Below are positions 1 to 12,264 of a stretch of 64,000 nt of DNA, in pieces. The notes under the pieces are model-generated. The model searched no databases. It saw only the letters and a program-made list of their open reading frames with translations, and was not told the DNA's origin. Position 1 is the first letter of the stretch, and the number at the start of each line of letters is the position of its first letter. The stretch is from Nomia melanderi (taxonomy: Eukaryota > Arthropoda > Insecta > Hymenoptera > Halictidae), in contig NC_135010.1 of NCBI RefSeq assembly GCF_051020985.1, positions 8,182,001 through 8,246,000 of the forward strand. Reading direction: 5' to 3'. Position numbers and translations under genes: made by a program.

Positions 1-328
1 TAAAATACAGAAAAGTATAATGTCTGGTACATTAAAACCTGCGTTTTCGAAACAACTCAATAAATATACCATCAAGTTTCATATACATCTAAACATTACT
101 AAAAGAGCATAAGACGGGAACAACCAGAATATCATTTCTAAAGCATTTTTAACTTCTCGGAGCTGAACTAAAACTATTCAGCGACGCAAACAGCGTCCTT
201 TGATACGCGAGAAAAGTAAGGGAGCAGTAATGCGAGGGAAAAGAAAGAGCGGAGGAAAAGGGAATAGAACGTTGTTTTCAAAGAGAACAGAAGGTGTGAC
301 ACCAAAGTACAGAATCAAAATTATAAAT
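1..328. other. Left-edge non-coding flank
   Basis: Moderately AT-rich sequence with no convincing gene. If the minus-strand frame at 329-748 is a terminal exon, this would be its 3' untranslated side, but no minus-strand AATAAA signal is visible here. Confidence 0.4.
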
Positions 329-748
329 CTACATAATAATAACAACCCAGCCGTTCCTGCCAGTTAATAAAATTCTACTCTGTATTTTAACGTTCCTTTT
401 TCCATCGAGTACACCTGACTCAATAATTCCACCTGGCACAATGTAGACATCGACGCCCAATTTTCTCCCGGCGCCGTCGCTCTCGCGCTGGGATTTTTCA
501 GCGGCAGCCGCGGATGACGAAGTGGATCGCGTCTGACTCACATCCTCGTTATCATACGGAGACAAATCGTAGCAGGACGATAAAAGTAACGCGGAGGGAG
601 GCGGCGGTCCTGGCTGATATCGATTTTCCGTTACGCCGCGCACAGGCTTGACTGGTCCCGAGTATTTTTCGCGTTCCCGTGTCCCGCGAGTGCCGCGGAA
701 GGAGGGTAGTCGATAAATTTTCCGTGGCTGGCTGCCGTAATTCGTGAC
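329..748 (-). CDS. Possible coding exon of an unknown minus-strand gene (low confidence)
   Basis: The minus strand is open for about 140 codons, from a stop near 751 to a TAG at 329. The translation looks more protein-like than most chance frames here: a proline run (QPGPPPPSALLL), an acidic tyrosine-containing stretch (YDLSPYDNEDVSQ), then a Ser/Ala-rich and charged stretch. A good splice donor (GTGAGTCAG on the minus strand) lies right after YDNED at 542, in phase, so the true exon might end there and the rest be intron. Against this, I see no convincing pyrimidine-rich acceptor upstream and recognise no domain. It could be part of a cytoplasmic tail or linker of a neighbouring gene that continues left of the window, or a chance frame. 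No function is assigned. Confidence 0.22.
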   Translation of the reverse strand, partial: VTNYGSQPRKIYRLPSFRGTRGTREREKYSGPVKPVRGVTENRYQPGPPPPSALLLSSCYDLSPYDNEDVSQTRSTSSSAAAAEKSQRESDGAGRKLGVDVYIVPGGIIESGVLDGKRNVKIQSRILLTGRNGWVVIIM

Positions 749-1042
749 TTACCCCCGCGCACCTCGAGGAGCCGCGATTATCGCACGTTTCGCTATATCC
801 TAATTGGATATCGCATGAAGACAAAATCGTCGTCGCATTGTTCGATGGCCAACTATAGTAATACAGCGCAAGATATGCCCTTACAAGATGAAGCGTTAAA
901 TTCGGCGGCGTTTAATTATTTGCATCGTACGATGGAATGAAGGATATTTTAGTCGATTCAAGTTTCTTGTTCTATTGGTATATTTTAAACCTTTCCACGC
1001 CGAGTGTGTTCTAAATTTGCTTGTCGATAATTTTGTATTGTT

Positions 1043-1480
1043 TTAACACTAGATTCAAGTTTATTCTACACTTTATTCTATTTTTCTTAGGAAACTACGT
1101 GTCGGTCTATATAAATCGCGAGAATTGCAGCTTCAAAACTAGAATATCGCGACGCGTATTTGCGTAATTGCACGAATCAAAGTTGACTCAACATGTTCGC
1201 TACCAGTGTCACGTATTTGTGACGGTCGTAATTCTATGTTTTACATAATGAAAATGAGATTAATCTTATATTATAAACTACGACGTTATATTTAGGAACG
1301 CAATGATTCGTTTCAGTTTCATTTTTCTAATATTTTGTTTAGGAGATTTATTGGATTGAAGAAAATATAATTGAGGGGTCCGTCACCGAAATAAGTAGTG
1401 AATGTGTTAAACTGTTACTAAATGATGTTTAAAAAATTCAGTATTTATCAAATGGACGGGCTCCGTAAATCTAGTGTTAA
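1043..1480 (-). mobile_element. TTAA-flanked non-autonomous element, family C
   Basis: TTAA stands at both ends. The left end reads TTAACACTAGATTCAAG and the inverted right end TTAACACTAGATTTACGG, so about 12 terminal bases match. There is no coding capacity. The end sequence is shared with the element at 15654-15858. TTAA target duplication and short inverted repeats are typical of piggyBac-type MITEs. The internal sequence is longer than in the other copy, so it may hold an insertion or two adjacent elements. Confidence 0.6.
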
Positions 1481-1860
1481 GTGTTTCGTTTGAAATATAT
1501 TTCGAAAGAAATTAGTTAGGTTAGATGATAGGAGACATGTCTATTCGTTTTATTAATATTATTGAAAATGATATAATAATGTCATTTTAAAATGTCTCAC
1601 TAGAGAAGTACACTTTTGATTAAAGCTGATGTCGAGGTATGTTCGACACAGGAGTGCAAAAGGTTAATGAAAGTGTAGAAGTAGGTACGTGGATGTTAAT
1701 AGAAAATCGTAATGATATAGTGAACGTAATATAATAATGATGCTAATGCTAATATAGTATGGTAATAAGGTAAAGGTACTGCCATTTATTATTATTCACA
1801 TAGAAAACTTTTCTTAACTAGTCAACTAATGATGCTTTTACCTTATTGGTTATTAGTCGT

Positions 1861-2245
1861 AATATAGATTGAGATTCTAATAATCTTGTGAAGATTATAT
1901 GAATATAATTCTAAGTGGAGTAATTTTAATAATTAAATAGTGTTAAGGAAATATATTAGGAAGAAACAAGTTTTAATCTTCGATATAGATTAAGAATCTA
2001 ATTGTCTCACAAAGATTACATCGAGATACTTCCAATTGAAGTACTTAATTACTAAGCAGAATCAAGGAAATATAATAGCAATAAACAGGTTCGACTTCAG
2101 TCTTTTTAAAATTTATCGCTATAGTTTCGAAGTCTAACAATCTGACAAAGGTTACATCAATATACTTCTAGAAAATACTTAATTACTAAACGCAATTAAG
2201 GATATATACTGGCGACAAACAAGTTCTACCTCACGTTTCTTAAGA
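1861..2245. repeat. Degenerate tandem repeat, unit about 120-134 bp, three copies
   Basis: Three diverged copies begin near 1861, 1981 and 2115. Each carries, in the same order, an ATATAGATT-like start, a TCTAA..AATCT segment, AAGATTACATC, AATTACTAA and AAGGAAATATA followed by AACAAGTT. The AAGGAAATATA-type motif recurs at 1945, 2064 and 2198. AT-rich and non-coding. Confidence 0.65.
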
Positions 2246-4336
2246 AGAAACATTTTATCATTCCTACTTTCCAAGACACTTTGTTCTCAGATAATCAGGA
2301 TTATATGCTTTCGAGTTTCATTCTCATCGTCGCTCTGATCGAGTATCGCAGCCCCGCTGTAAACGTGCCCTTAGAAAGAAAACAGACTACCGGCTGGCTG
2401 GCCTCGTTCCGAAACTGCTGGATTTACAACATTAATTTTCGTGATGGACAAGTGCGCCCGGTTAATGGCGCTTTAATGACCGAGCACTCTATTGAATCGG
2501 GCTCGTTGACCATGCGTACCGTGACGCGCCTGAAATCAAGATTTACCCCTGGTGACGCTGATCAATGACCCGAGCGGCAGGGCACCGATACGCGAGAACC
2601 AGCGCGCGGATCCTTAGGATTCCTCAGTGTCATGAGGATCTCCTTGAGTCTCGGGTAACGTCTCGTGGGCGGGGGCGGCTCCCCTTTCCTAGCCGAAATT
2701 TCCGATCACACGGAATTTCTTCGGGATACCTGCCGACCCAAAGATTGCTGGTAAATATTGGGTTATCGGAGAGGAATTCATTTGCCATAAGAACGATCGG
2801 AGGAAATAGAAGATTGGATTACGTTCACCCGCTACATTATACGTGGCAGATGTTTATGCAAATTTACGTTTCTGCACTCGAATCTTTAGCGCTGAATTCG
2901 GTTTCTTTTATTAACCCCTTCGAGGGTATTGGCGTGTATCTATGCATTTGATTTTACTTTAATACTTGGACACTTGCCTTTTCCCGTATGTTTCTCGAAA
3001 CTCCGTTTGTTCTCGCATTGTTTAATTTGTGCTGGTTCGAGTAAAATGAACTAGTTGAATATAAATTAGAATCATCTTTGTTTTTAAAAAGGATTCAGTT
3101 CTGCAGAGGATAGCTGCTTCGGTTGTTTGAGAATCGAAGTAAATGAAAGTGAGGTTAAGGTTTCTGCTTTGTCCTGTTTCATTTGAAATGAGTATTGGGA
3201 TCTATGGCTTGGTCAACGTTGTTAATATATAGGAGTGTTTATGCGTTCGCAATGTAAACAGCAGAGTATGCATATCGTCAGAGGATATATTGTTTAATTA
3301 AGGGTTATGAAGACCTTCGTTTCAATTTCATATTCTTGGAACTTTCAGCGGGAAATATACGTGTTTGTGTAATCCTCGAAGCCGTGTTACTTTCAAGGCA
3401 CGTGTTAATACATCCATATTTTTTATGTCTTCTTTCAGTTTTCTGCTGTGGTATTTCGCTGTCGCTCCTTTGTAATCAAGTCACTTGATTATGCTGATCT
3501 TTATCTCCCCTTTTTTACACCGGACCGAGTATTATTCTTTGCTGCGAAGTGACAGATAGCGATTATTTATTGTCTTCCTTTGTTTCATTGTTCCAAAACT
3601 GACAGTTCTTTTAAACAGCACTGCTGTCGCCGCTTGACAGATAAATTGGCCATTGTTAACATGTTAACTGTCGGATCAACGCTCGCGCAGTCGAAATGCT
3701 ACCCTCGACGGAACAGAAACTGCATTTTTCTCAGCGACTACCTTCTTAGCTAAATGCAAACCTAAATTAAGCGTATCCATCTCAAAAACTGAAACTCAAC
3801 TCGCTCAAAGATCCGAATAACTTCAATCTACACGAATCACTTTCAGTCCCTCCATTATTTAAAACATTATTTAAAACAGAAGCACGCATAAACCAAAGAC
3901 ACAAGGCTGCACCCAAGCCTGCATCCCAAGCGCAAAAATAACTACACCAGCGTCCTCTCCATTCCAACTTTATCATGCGCGCGTAACGATAACCGAAGCT
4001 CCAAGAACACGCTCGTCAACATCGTAACGTCGCAGCATTCCCAGTCGAAGTTCCTCGAATCGTTCGGTCCACCCGTTGTGCCGACGAACCTTCGCGGCGA
4101 ACAAGGCCATAAAAACTAACCGCGATTCCCGCGGAGCCGGCGAGGTCGATGGCGTTAACAGTTCGCGTCGGGTTTAAGCACAACTCACGATTCCGCGGCG
4201 AATAATATAAAAGTAAAGTCCAATCTCGCGCGAAACTTATTCCGCGCGAAAATTGTCTGCGCGGCGACGACCGGTCGCGAGTATCAGCGTGAAGCAGGGC
4301 GTCCAACTAGCCGTTCTCTGGGTAAAATTCAATAAC
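2246..4336. other. Intergenic, no supported gene
   Basis: Open frames around 2281-2951 and 3782-4306 show no domain, no splice-consistent borders and no protein-like composition. Two perfect palindromes stand out, at 3473-3491 and 3655-3668. Otherwise I see nothing definite. Confidence 0.5.
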
Positions 4337-4630
4337 TTAAAACATAGAAGTGATACAAACAAATGCATCGAACGAAAGTTGCAATGTACAGAGCTGAACA
4401 CATTGTGGATATATATTTTTCACGGTATGGAGATATTATGAAGTTTTCTCAATGACAATGTATACTTTGCGTTTCGATCGTAACAGTATGTAAATAGGGA
4501 GACGGAATTTCTTTGCACAAAACGTTGATGCTTCAATAGAAAAGCATTTTGTATAGCAGAGACTTCTTAAGAACACAGTGGTAGCTTTCAATTTTCGTTA
4601 TGGGAATAGTCGAATTTCGGGGTTTTGTCC
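4337..4630 (+). repeat. Dispersed repeat, copy 1 (pairs with 17553-17831)
   Basis: About 290 bp align by eye over their length with 17553-17831 in the same orientation. Both begin at a TTAA, pass through GATACAA and a TATGG.GATA.TATGA block, and end with GTTATG.G.ATAGTCGAATTTCGGGGTTTT-like sequence. No open frame is conserved between the copies, so this is a non-coding dispersed element, probably an old transposon. Confidence 0.7.
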
Positions 4631-6150
4631 GCAGACAACCGCATTACGCGGGGGTGTGTTTACGCGGGGCGCGTCGCTCGCGCGAAACGTTTCGCGTCGG
4701 CCTTAGATAATCAGAAAATAAGAGAGGCATCGCTCGGGTGAAAAGGCGGTGAGGCAAGGTAGCGGTGCTACCCGTTGAACGGAAACCGACAGAGAAAGAG
4801 AGAAAGAGAACGGGGTGGAGACGGTCGGTTCGCGAACTTCCCTTATTAAATTGATTGCCGCTCGCTACGGAATAAAATTAGCCGGGGGTATCATGATTAA
4901 AGTTGCCGGGGTAAATCAACGAACGGCCGCGCGGCGGAGGAGAAGAGGAGTACTGCAGGTGGTAGGAGGGCAGGTGGCAAGGCGTCTGGGGTCCAGGGTA
5001 GCCGAGGGACCACCCCCCATCCGCCGCTTGTATCGAAGGCGAGCGATTGTTTCGCCGGGGAGAGAGCGATGCAAATATAGGAAGCCTCGGATGCATCGAT
5101 GTCGTCTGTAATTTACGTGCAATGCGAAAACTTCTCTGCAGCCCACCGTTATTCCCACCCTTCCGACGTGCCGGTCTCTTCTTCTCTTCCCTGCGGCGTC
5201 TCCCTTCCTCTCGCTCGTTCCCATTTCCACCCCTGCGTGCTTCTTGTTCTCCGCATTTCCCCCTTTGCGTTCAGCCTCGACCGTTGCACGGTTCCACAGG
5301 GAGAAGCCTGGAAAGACGAGAGCCAACAAGAGAGTATCCGCCGGGAGGAAGACAGAGGGATGAAAAGAGGCGAAGGGGCGGGTTGCTGGAAGGGAAGGGG
5401 CGGATGCGGCGAGGGTCGGTGAAGCGGCGCGATGACGTGTCTATATTAAGATGTTGGAAATGTGATTGCTTAAGCAGAGCCGGTGTGTATTGGTGACACG
5501 GTTCTGCACCGCGAAAAACGGTTTAATGGCGTCCTTTTCGATTCCGTGATCGCTCCGGCCGGCGGGGATGTCTCCTTAATGAAATGAAGCTCGGGCGCAA
5601 TGAAAAGGGCGCACGCCAACGCGCGCCACGGTGAATACGCACGCTGCCCGCCTCTCGCGGACGGACTGCTCGCGAAGAATATTCGCGGTAATTGCGTCCT
5701 GGAAATGATGCGGGAGTTATTTTCGTTCGGTTGATAAGCGCGGGTCTTCGGGACAACGACGGCTCTGACGACCCGGTAATTACTGTTAACGTTCACCCTT
5801 ATTGTGCGCCGGACGGTTTACGTCGCCGGTACGTGCACCCCGGGAAACCGACCCAACAATAATTTATTCCGCCTTTTTTCGCCCCGCGACTGCTGGGAGA
5901 ACGTTTTCACCGATTAATGCGCGGCTGCTCTGTGCGTCTCGGCGATGAGTGAATCGTGGGCGAATTTATTTTGCGGTCGATCGAATACCGATTCGTCGGA
6001 TAATTGTTTTCTCGAGTGCTTCGAGCTCCTCTAAATCTAAGATAATATTTTTCTTTACTCGGTATTCACTTCCTTATTGTAGTATTCTTTTAATCGTTAC
6101 GTTAAGATTCGGAATATTATAATATTCAATGGAACTCGCTCGTGACGTTT
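4631..6150. other. GC-rich, CpG-rich intergenic block
   Basis: High GC and frequent CpG make long chance frames on both strands. It contains a perfect palindrome (CGCGAAACGTTTCGCG, 4681-4696), a pyrimidine-rich tract around 5150-5290 and AT-rich islands with TAATTA-like homeodomain cores. Such blocks may be regulatory in insects, but no element can be named. Confidence 0.4.
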
Positions 6151-6550
6151 GTTTCAAGAAAGATAAATTCCCGTCGGCAAAATTGATTCAGCTATTTCCG
6201 TCGACAAGCAAGTGTAATTAGAAACAAAGATTCGCTTTTGGGTCAAATTGAACCGAGCCCGGCGCCACCGGGAGAGCGACACGCTAGATGGAGTGGGCTG
6301 TTCCAGGTAAAAAATTAATGCTCCGCGAAATTTCGAAAAACGCCCGGGAAATAGAATTCCCCCGAAATGCGCGGCCCGTGTATTCGATTTAAGTCCGGAT
6401 CGCGGCGACACGGATTAATATTCTGTTCGTCAAGTCGGTGCCGTTGGTATAACACACCGTGGCCCCGGCTTGTTTTCGGAGGGATGAAAAAAACACCAAT
6501 TCGCGAGCGAATGGCGCGCGACCCTTTTCTGTATTTTGTGTGTTTCGCGT

Positions 6551-6551
6551 G

Positions 6552-6604
<53 letters not shown>

Positions 6605-6632
6605 GTGTATACATACGTATATGTGTATTTAC
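6551..6632. repeat. (TA)n microsatellite
   Basis: A long alternating TA run followed by TG/TA-rich sequence. The open frames through it (runs of Tyr-Ile) are artefacts. Confidence 0.95.
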
Positions 6633-6639
6633 ATCTTTT

Positions 6640-9419
6640 TTTTTTCGTTTTTTATTTCGCTCGGCGAACGCAACCTTTTGAAATACTGCGCGTGGCAAGT
6701 TTTTCGCCGGAGGGTGTTCACGTGTATCATGCTTTGTTTACGGATTTCGTGGCTGTTGGTTGTTAGATATTTTAAAAGAAATATTTATAACCGTTGACAA
6801 CCTCCCCTTCCGCGCGATGTTTTTGTGATCGTACAGGCCTGCTTACGGGTGGCCTATTGTACGTCTACCACTTGATGGCTGGCGGTACACGAGCAAGAGG
6901 GATTCTCCTGTCGAGTGTTTTGTTCGTGGTTTTTGTTGGTTGCGAATAATTGCATTGACGAATGGGAAATTTTCATCGAAGATGAGACGAGAAGAGATGA
7001 AAGCTGACCACTTAGACATACATTCTTCAGTCTAGCCATCGGATGGTAGACGAGAATGGATTGGACGGATTCCGCCGACGATCCGCGACGTCGCGAATCG
7101 TTCGCATGCTGCCAAGACATTCGCCGGGATTGTCACGTTCTACTGATACCCCCATTATTATTATCCTTAATGTTCATTCAAAAGTTTCTAAGTGGATTAA
7201 CCTCCGGGAACCTCTGTACCGTTGGTGTATATCTGCATTATCATTTTGAAATTCCCGCCGTTACTCCTATTAGAGGTGTAACAAGTTTTCATTGTTTCCG
7301 TCGTGATAATTAGCAATTTACTTTTATTAATCCTTACGTTAGTAACTGAGGTGTTTGCGTTTGCCGAAACTGCAGTATTGCGGTACCGTGTAAATGTTTC
7401 ATCTATTGAAACAACGATCGATGCGTTCAGTTTTCGAGAAGTAGAGCTTCGAAAGGGATTTCGTTAGATTTCCCAGAAGAAGGGTTAATTTATCGAGTTT
7501 GGAAACTTTGCGCCATGGACATAGTCGAAGAATTTCTGTTTGTAGTCCGTAAAAATCGGCAAGTATCGGTTGCCGGTATACACATAACTCGATACGGATC
7601 GTTAGAGAAGTGTGTGTTCCGTTTGCTTACATGAAATTCCGGATTCCGCGAGGGAATACAAATTTACTCAGCGTTAACATATTTCCTGGCGGTGTTGAAA
7701 AGACTCCGAGAAATTGGCAAACACGCAACTCAAACCATGTCTGATTCAACAAGTTCAATGCACGCGCGAAAACTTGCCGCGGCGGCTCTATTTTTTCAAT
7801 GTTTCCTTGACGTGTGCAACGTATATTCCGCGTCCCCTTAAGTCTCGAGTCCTTTATACCGACCCAGTTTTCAGGATACCCGCGCCGGCGAACTGTTTAA
7901 GCAATTCCGTTTCAAGGGTTACGCTCTGGGGTCTATTCGCCCGTAATGTGTCAAATTAAGCATTAAGTAGCCTTATTATTACCCAGACATTCTGACAATC
8001 GTCTGTTTTAATTAGTTCAGAATGTCGCATATATAAATAGGATTTAATTGTTCAAACGTCGTGAATGATTACATAGAGGCGAGTCTCGAGGTTCATCTAA
8101 CTTGAGTGAATCGCGGAGAGCCGTCTGTTATTGGACCGTCCCATTTGAAGATGGCGGAGTGGGACTTGGAGATCAGCGATCCGCCATCTTGTCGCAACGT
8201 GGCAAACGACAAACGCGAAATATCGTATCGTTTCTATTTAAAGTCAACCACTACCTATGAAAAATGATCAGATACGGGTAAAGTTCATGAAAAAGAAGTT
8301 ATTCCATATTTATCGCGTATCTTTTTAACAAGTAACCTTTCGCCGTAAGCGAAGAACCAAAGACGACTTTGACCCGGAAGGATCGATTCCAAGCGAAGCG
8401 TTCGGCTCCGAAGTTAAGGAACTAAAATGTTATTCCAGACGTCGCAGCGGGGGATGGAAATCAAGGAGAGAGCTTTTATTTTTACACCATCGTTCCCGTG
8501 ATTTCCCCGTAGGAAATCGCGGCTCTCTCGCCCGGACGCGTTTAATGCGTCCGCGGGAAGCCGGATCGCGGGACACGCGAACAACTCACTCCGCGTAACG
8601 TTGAGACAACCGTCTAAAAAATTTCCCGTGGAGTTCATTTTCCGCGCCTTTGAGTTTCTCCCTCCTCGTTATCGTTATCAGGCTCACCCCGGCGCAGAGC
8701 TCGCCGCGGCTGCGTCTTCCTTCTGATCAAAGAAACGGGGCGTAGAATGCGAGAGGTCGTGTTACATCGAGTATTAAGGAAAACAAGTCCCGCGAAAGGA
8801 AGTCCTTTGAACCTGGAAATGAGAACGGCCCACTCGGTCGTGATAAACGGCGCCGTTCACGCTTTGATTAACGGGACGCCTCGTGATCAAAGCGTGATCA
8901 ACAATGATGAAGAGGGAGAAATCGGAAAGAAAGCCGACCCGGCGAGCTACTCGAGCCGCGCGTCGGAGCGCGTGTAGCGTTTCGGACGGTGGTTGTTCAG
9001 GTTTTCAAGAAAATGCGGTCTTGCGGGTTTGCTACTTACACGAGCGGGTAACTGGGGTTGATTATGGGCGGCGAGTCAGTTGTATATAGGTGACGCGATA
9101 AGTACACTGCGGCGAAGATTTACTTCGCAGACAAATTTCAAGAGATTCTCTTCCCCTCGTTAAAGTTCTAGACGGGTCGGAAATAAAATCAGGCTGCGTT
9201 GGATCCCTTTAAATGTTTGCATTTTACGATTCTTTGAAGGTTTTTGGCTTTAGGAATGCGTGAGGCTTCGTCGTTTGAGCGTGAGCGATTTATTGAGCTT
9301 CTTGTACGTTGCGATAGATGGTAAGCTGTTTCATGTGTTTAATCTGTGTTTGTTGTTGGAGATAATAATTCTGTTTGGGTATGTAATTTTATTAATTTAT
9401 AGTTTTCACTGCTCGATTT
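6640..9419. other. Intergenic; inverted Pho/YY1-like sites at 8148-8190
   Basis: No supported gene. Notable points are an inverted pair AAGATGGCGGA / TCCGCCATCTT (8148-8158 and 8180-8190) and two short hairpins at 8510-8528 and 8543-8563. The rest is AT/GC mosaic with only chance frames. Confidence 0.4.
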
Positions 9420-10505
9420 AAATACTTCGGTTAATTGATCGCCGTGCTTCACTTTTTCACGAGCTTTAAATTAAATCTCAAGTTCCGGATAGTCATCAAT
9501 TTCTTCTTAATATGTACCTTCCAGAGTTTTTTTCCTAAACCTGCAGGCATTTGGCAATCAATCTAAATTTCTTAATTAATTTACCTCCGTGTTTGTCTTT
9601 TCTGCGAACTCTAAGTAAAATTTCGAGCTTCGGAACGTTATCAATTTCTTTTACGTTCAGTCCCTGACAAGCTTGATTCACCTTGCCTAACCTTTCTGTA
9701 TCGAACAGTGATAAAAAGCCGATGGCTTTAACTGGGAATAAAATTACCAAGACGATGTAAAAAAAGGAAGAACAATTGTTATCTCAGAGGACGTAAACAA
9801 CATCAACAATTTCATTATCATTTTATCATTGCTCTCCAGTAAATGTTAATTAACCCCTTGCCTTACAATATCGTGTCAGACTCGTAGTGAAGATTTCTAA
9901 TTTGGTCTAACAAATATAAATATCATTCAGTTTTTCCGAGTTCAAATGAAACATTATTTTCCTTGTTTGCAATTTGTTTAGAGTAAATCTACACATATAA
10001 AGAGCATGTAATTTTCGTTTCACTAGTGCATTACCGATAAATAGTTCTAACAAATGCAACTGTGAAATAAAATCGCAAGGCAAGGGGTGCATCAAATAAA
10101 AAAATTTCTTTTAATTTCCGCTTCCAATCAAGCTCGATCAATTCCATTCCCAATTAAGAAATTTCCAAAAAGACCGAAAATTCAATCCCGCAACGGGATT
10201 ACCAAAATGAAGCGAATCGAAGAAAAAAGGAAGGACAATCAATTATTACCTCAAACGACGTAAACAAGCTCATCAATTTCATTATCATCTTTCCATCGTT
10301 GCTTCCCCGCAACGTAAATCAAATCGAATTCAAATAAAAAAATTTCGTTAGCTCTCCATTTCCAATCAAGTCCCCTTAATTCGATTCCCAATCGAGCAAT
10401 CGCCGAAAGACCGAAACCCCAAGCTCGCAATAGGATCGCCAAAGTGAAGCGGGGAGAAGAAAAAAAGGAAGGGCGAACAATTATTACCTCAGACGGCGCG
10501 AACAA
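9420..10505. repeat. Degenerate tandem-repeat region interrupted by a MITE
   Basis: At 9437 and 9582 a CCGTG.TT..CTTTT motif followed by CATCAATTTCTT-like text repeats with a spacing of about 145. From 9771, a longer unit begins AACAATTRTTAYCTCA and contains GACG.AAACAA..TCATCAATTTCATTATCAT. It recurs at about 10237 and 10476, so the unit is about 230-240 bp once the inserted element at 9850-10091 is removed. Antisense frames here (9535-9750, 10251-10505) are probably chance. Confidence 0.6.
9850..10091 (+). mobile_element. TTAA MITE, family A
   Basis: It begins TTAACCCCTTGCCTTAC and its inverted right end reads CACCCCTTGCCTTGCG, with the right TTAA decayed to TGCA. The interior aligns with the reverse complement of 33631-33881, including GACTCG.AGTGAAGATTT and TAACAAATATA blocks. 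About 240 bp, non-coding, inserted in one unit of the surrounding tandem repeat. Confidence 0.8.
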
Positions 10506-12264
10506 TCAGCATTCGAAAACGCGTAAACAGCGCGCGCCGTTGGAAAGCTCATCGGCGGCGGAAAGTCATTAGCGAGGAAAGCGGAGAATCGGTCGAGCGT
10601 GCCGGCCGGGTAGTTTGGCGCCCGGCGAACGCTCGAAGGCCTCCGGGAGCCTAATGAATAAATACAAATCCGTTTCGGCTAAATAATACGAGTGACGGGG
10701 TCCGTCCGCGACGGGAACCCGGGATTAGCCGGGCGTCGCAGCTTAAACAATCACATTTTCGAGGCCTCGAACAAAGGCTGGCGCTCGCGTCCCTCGTTAT
10801 TTCCGCGTCCCCTATCCCTGACTCGTCTCAGTTCAGACGACAGCGGCGAGACAGGGTACACAGACATCCGTAGGGGGGTGAGTAACGGAGATCGGCGGGG
10901 GCGGAACTCCGCCGTAGGAAGAGTTAAGCACGAAAGCTCGTCGCGTCCTCGGGATTTTGTAATTGAATTAATACCGGTGACAGCCGTCCCACTTCAGACG
11001 CGAAAGCTCGGACGTCGATGGTCGGTTTCAGCGGGGCAGGGCGGCTGAAAAAAAATGTCAGCCAGCTTCCTTTCGGACTCGAACGACGTTCGAGTGGCCA
11101 ATTCTATCCTCGGAGGAGCTCCCGTTTCGCCCGGGAAGCTTCTCCTTTCTTCCATACCGCGTCTTCGTCGCCGACGTCTCCTCGTCCTCGTCCTCGTCTG
11201 CATCTAACGCCGCTCAGCTTTTTCCGCTAAAGAAGTGCACGGTAACAGATAAAACCGGATAATGGAAAAACTAGCGAGGAGAAGGGGGGCGAGCGGCGTG
11301 GGACGAGGCGGAGAGAGCAGGCGGTCGGAAAAAAACCGGGTGAAACGGCAGAAGAAGATGGAAGGGATAAGAGCAGCAGCTAGTCGTGGAAGTTTTGCAT
11401 CGGGGCTCTCTCTACCGACTTGGCTTCCCAAGAAAAACGCGGGAGGAACGGGGGGAGGGGGGGAGGGCTCCGGTAAGTTCGCCTTAATCAAAGCAACGAC
11501 GAATCCGTATCGGAAGCGTGTACTTCGTACGGAAATGGTAATTATTATTTTTCCCCGTCCGCGGCGCCGAGCGAACCGCGCCGCGCCGCGCGGCGTTAAC
11601 AAAAGGATCGTCCGGCCGCGAAGCACCCCTTCCACGCCCTGGCCGCCCCCGTTTCTCGCGAATTAAAAATCCCCCGGCTGGGTTTAAGGTAATTAAACTG
11701 CCGGCAGGTCCGGCCTCTTTCAACTATTCGTCGTCTAATGTACTTTAAAAACAAGCAGGGTGCGCAACGCGTTTGTAACTCGCTGCGTTTCGTTAATTAA
11801 GTTCGTTCTTTCAGCCGCGGCCTCGCGTGACGGAGAGCTCTGATTGTCTTTATTTACGCGACCCGCCACCGACGAAGCGACGCGACGCGACGCGACTCGG
11901 CCGTGGAAGTCCCGCGATCGGGACACCGCTCGTAAATAAATGACCGCCTGTCCGGATTAAAATGCCCGCGAGGTCGGCCCCGATCTCGCGCGGATTATCG
12001 GTTCGTGATTCCTCGAATCACTTGCGGAAGTGGTTTATTTGACGTGTCTCGGAGGCTACGTGTTTCTTAACCGGAGCTGTTGCGACCTCTTTCGAGCGTA
12101 TATTCCTGAAGTGTGTCGCGAAAAGTAAGATGTAGGTGGTCTGACGAGTATACTCGTCACTTCTTCGCGACGAGTGTACTTGTTGGGAATAGCTAATTGA
12201 TTAATGTGCGCTGAGAAACTGCGGCTGAGGCGAATCGGACAGTTTTCTCTTTGACAGTCACGGA
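10506..12264. other. GC-rich intergenic block
   Basis: CpG-rich sequence with long overlapping frames on both strands, the usual sign of stop-poor non-coding DNA. Short AT-rich motifs such as TAATTAAA are scattered in it (for example near 11690). It could be a conserved non-coding or regulatory block. No gene or RNA can be supported. Confidence 0.4.

Noticed and set aside
6315..6797. Several frames with Tyr-Ile runs
   Set aside because: They are translations of the (TA)n microsatellite.
10994..11723. Overlapping Arg/Pro-rich frames on both strands
   Set aside because: Typical of GC-rich non-coding DNA; no domain, and both strands are equally open.
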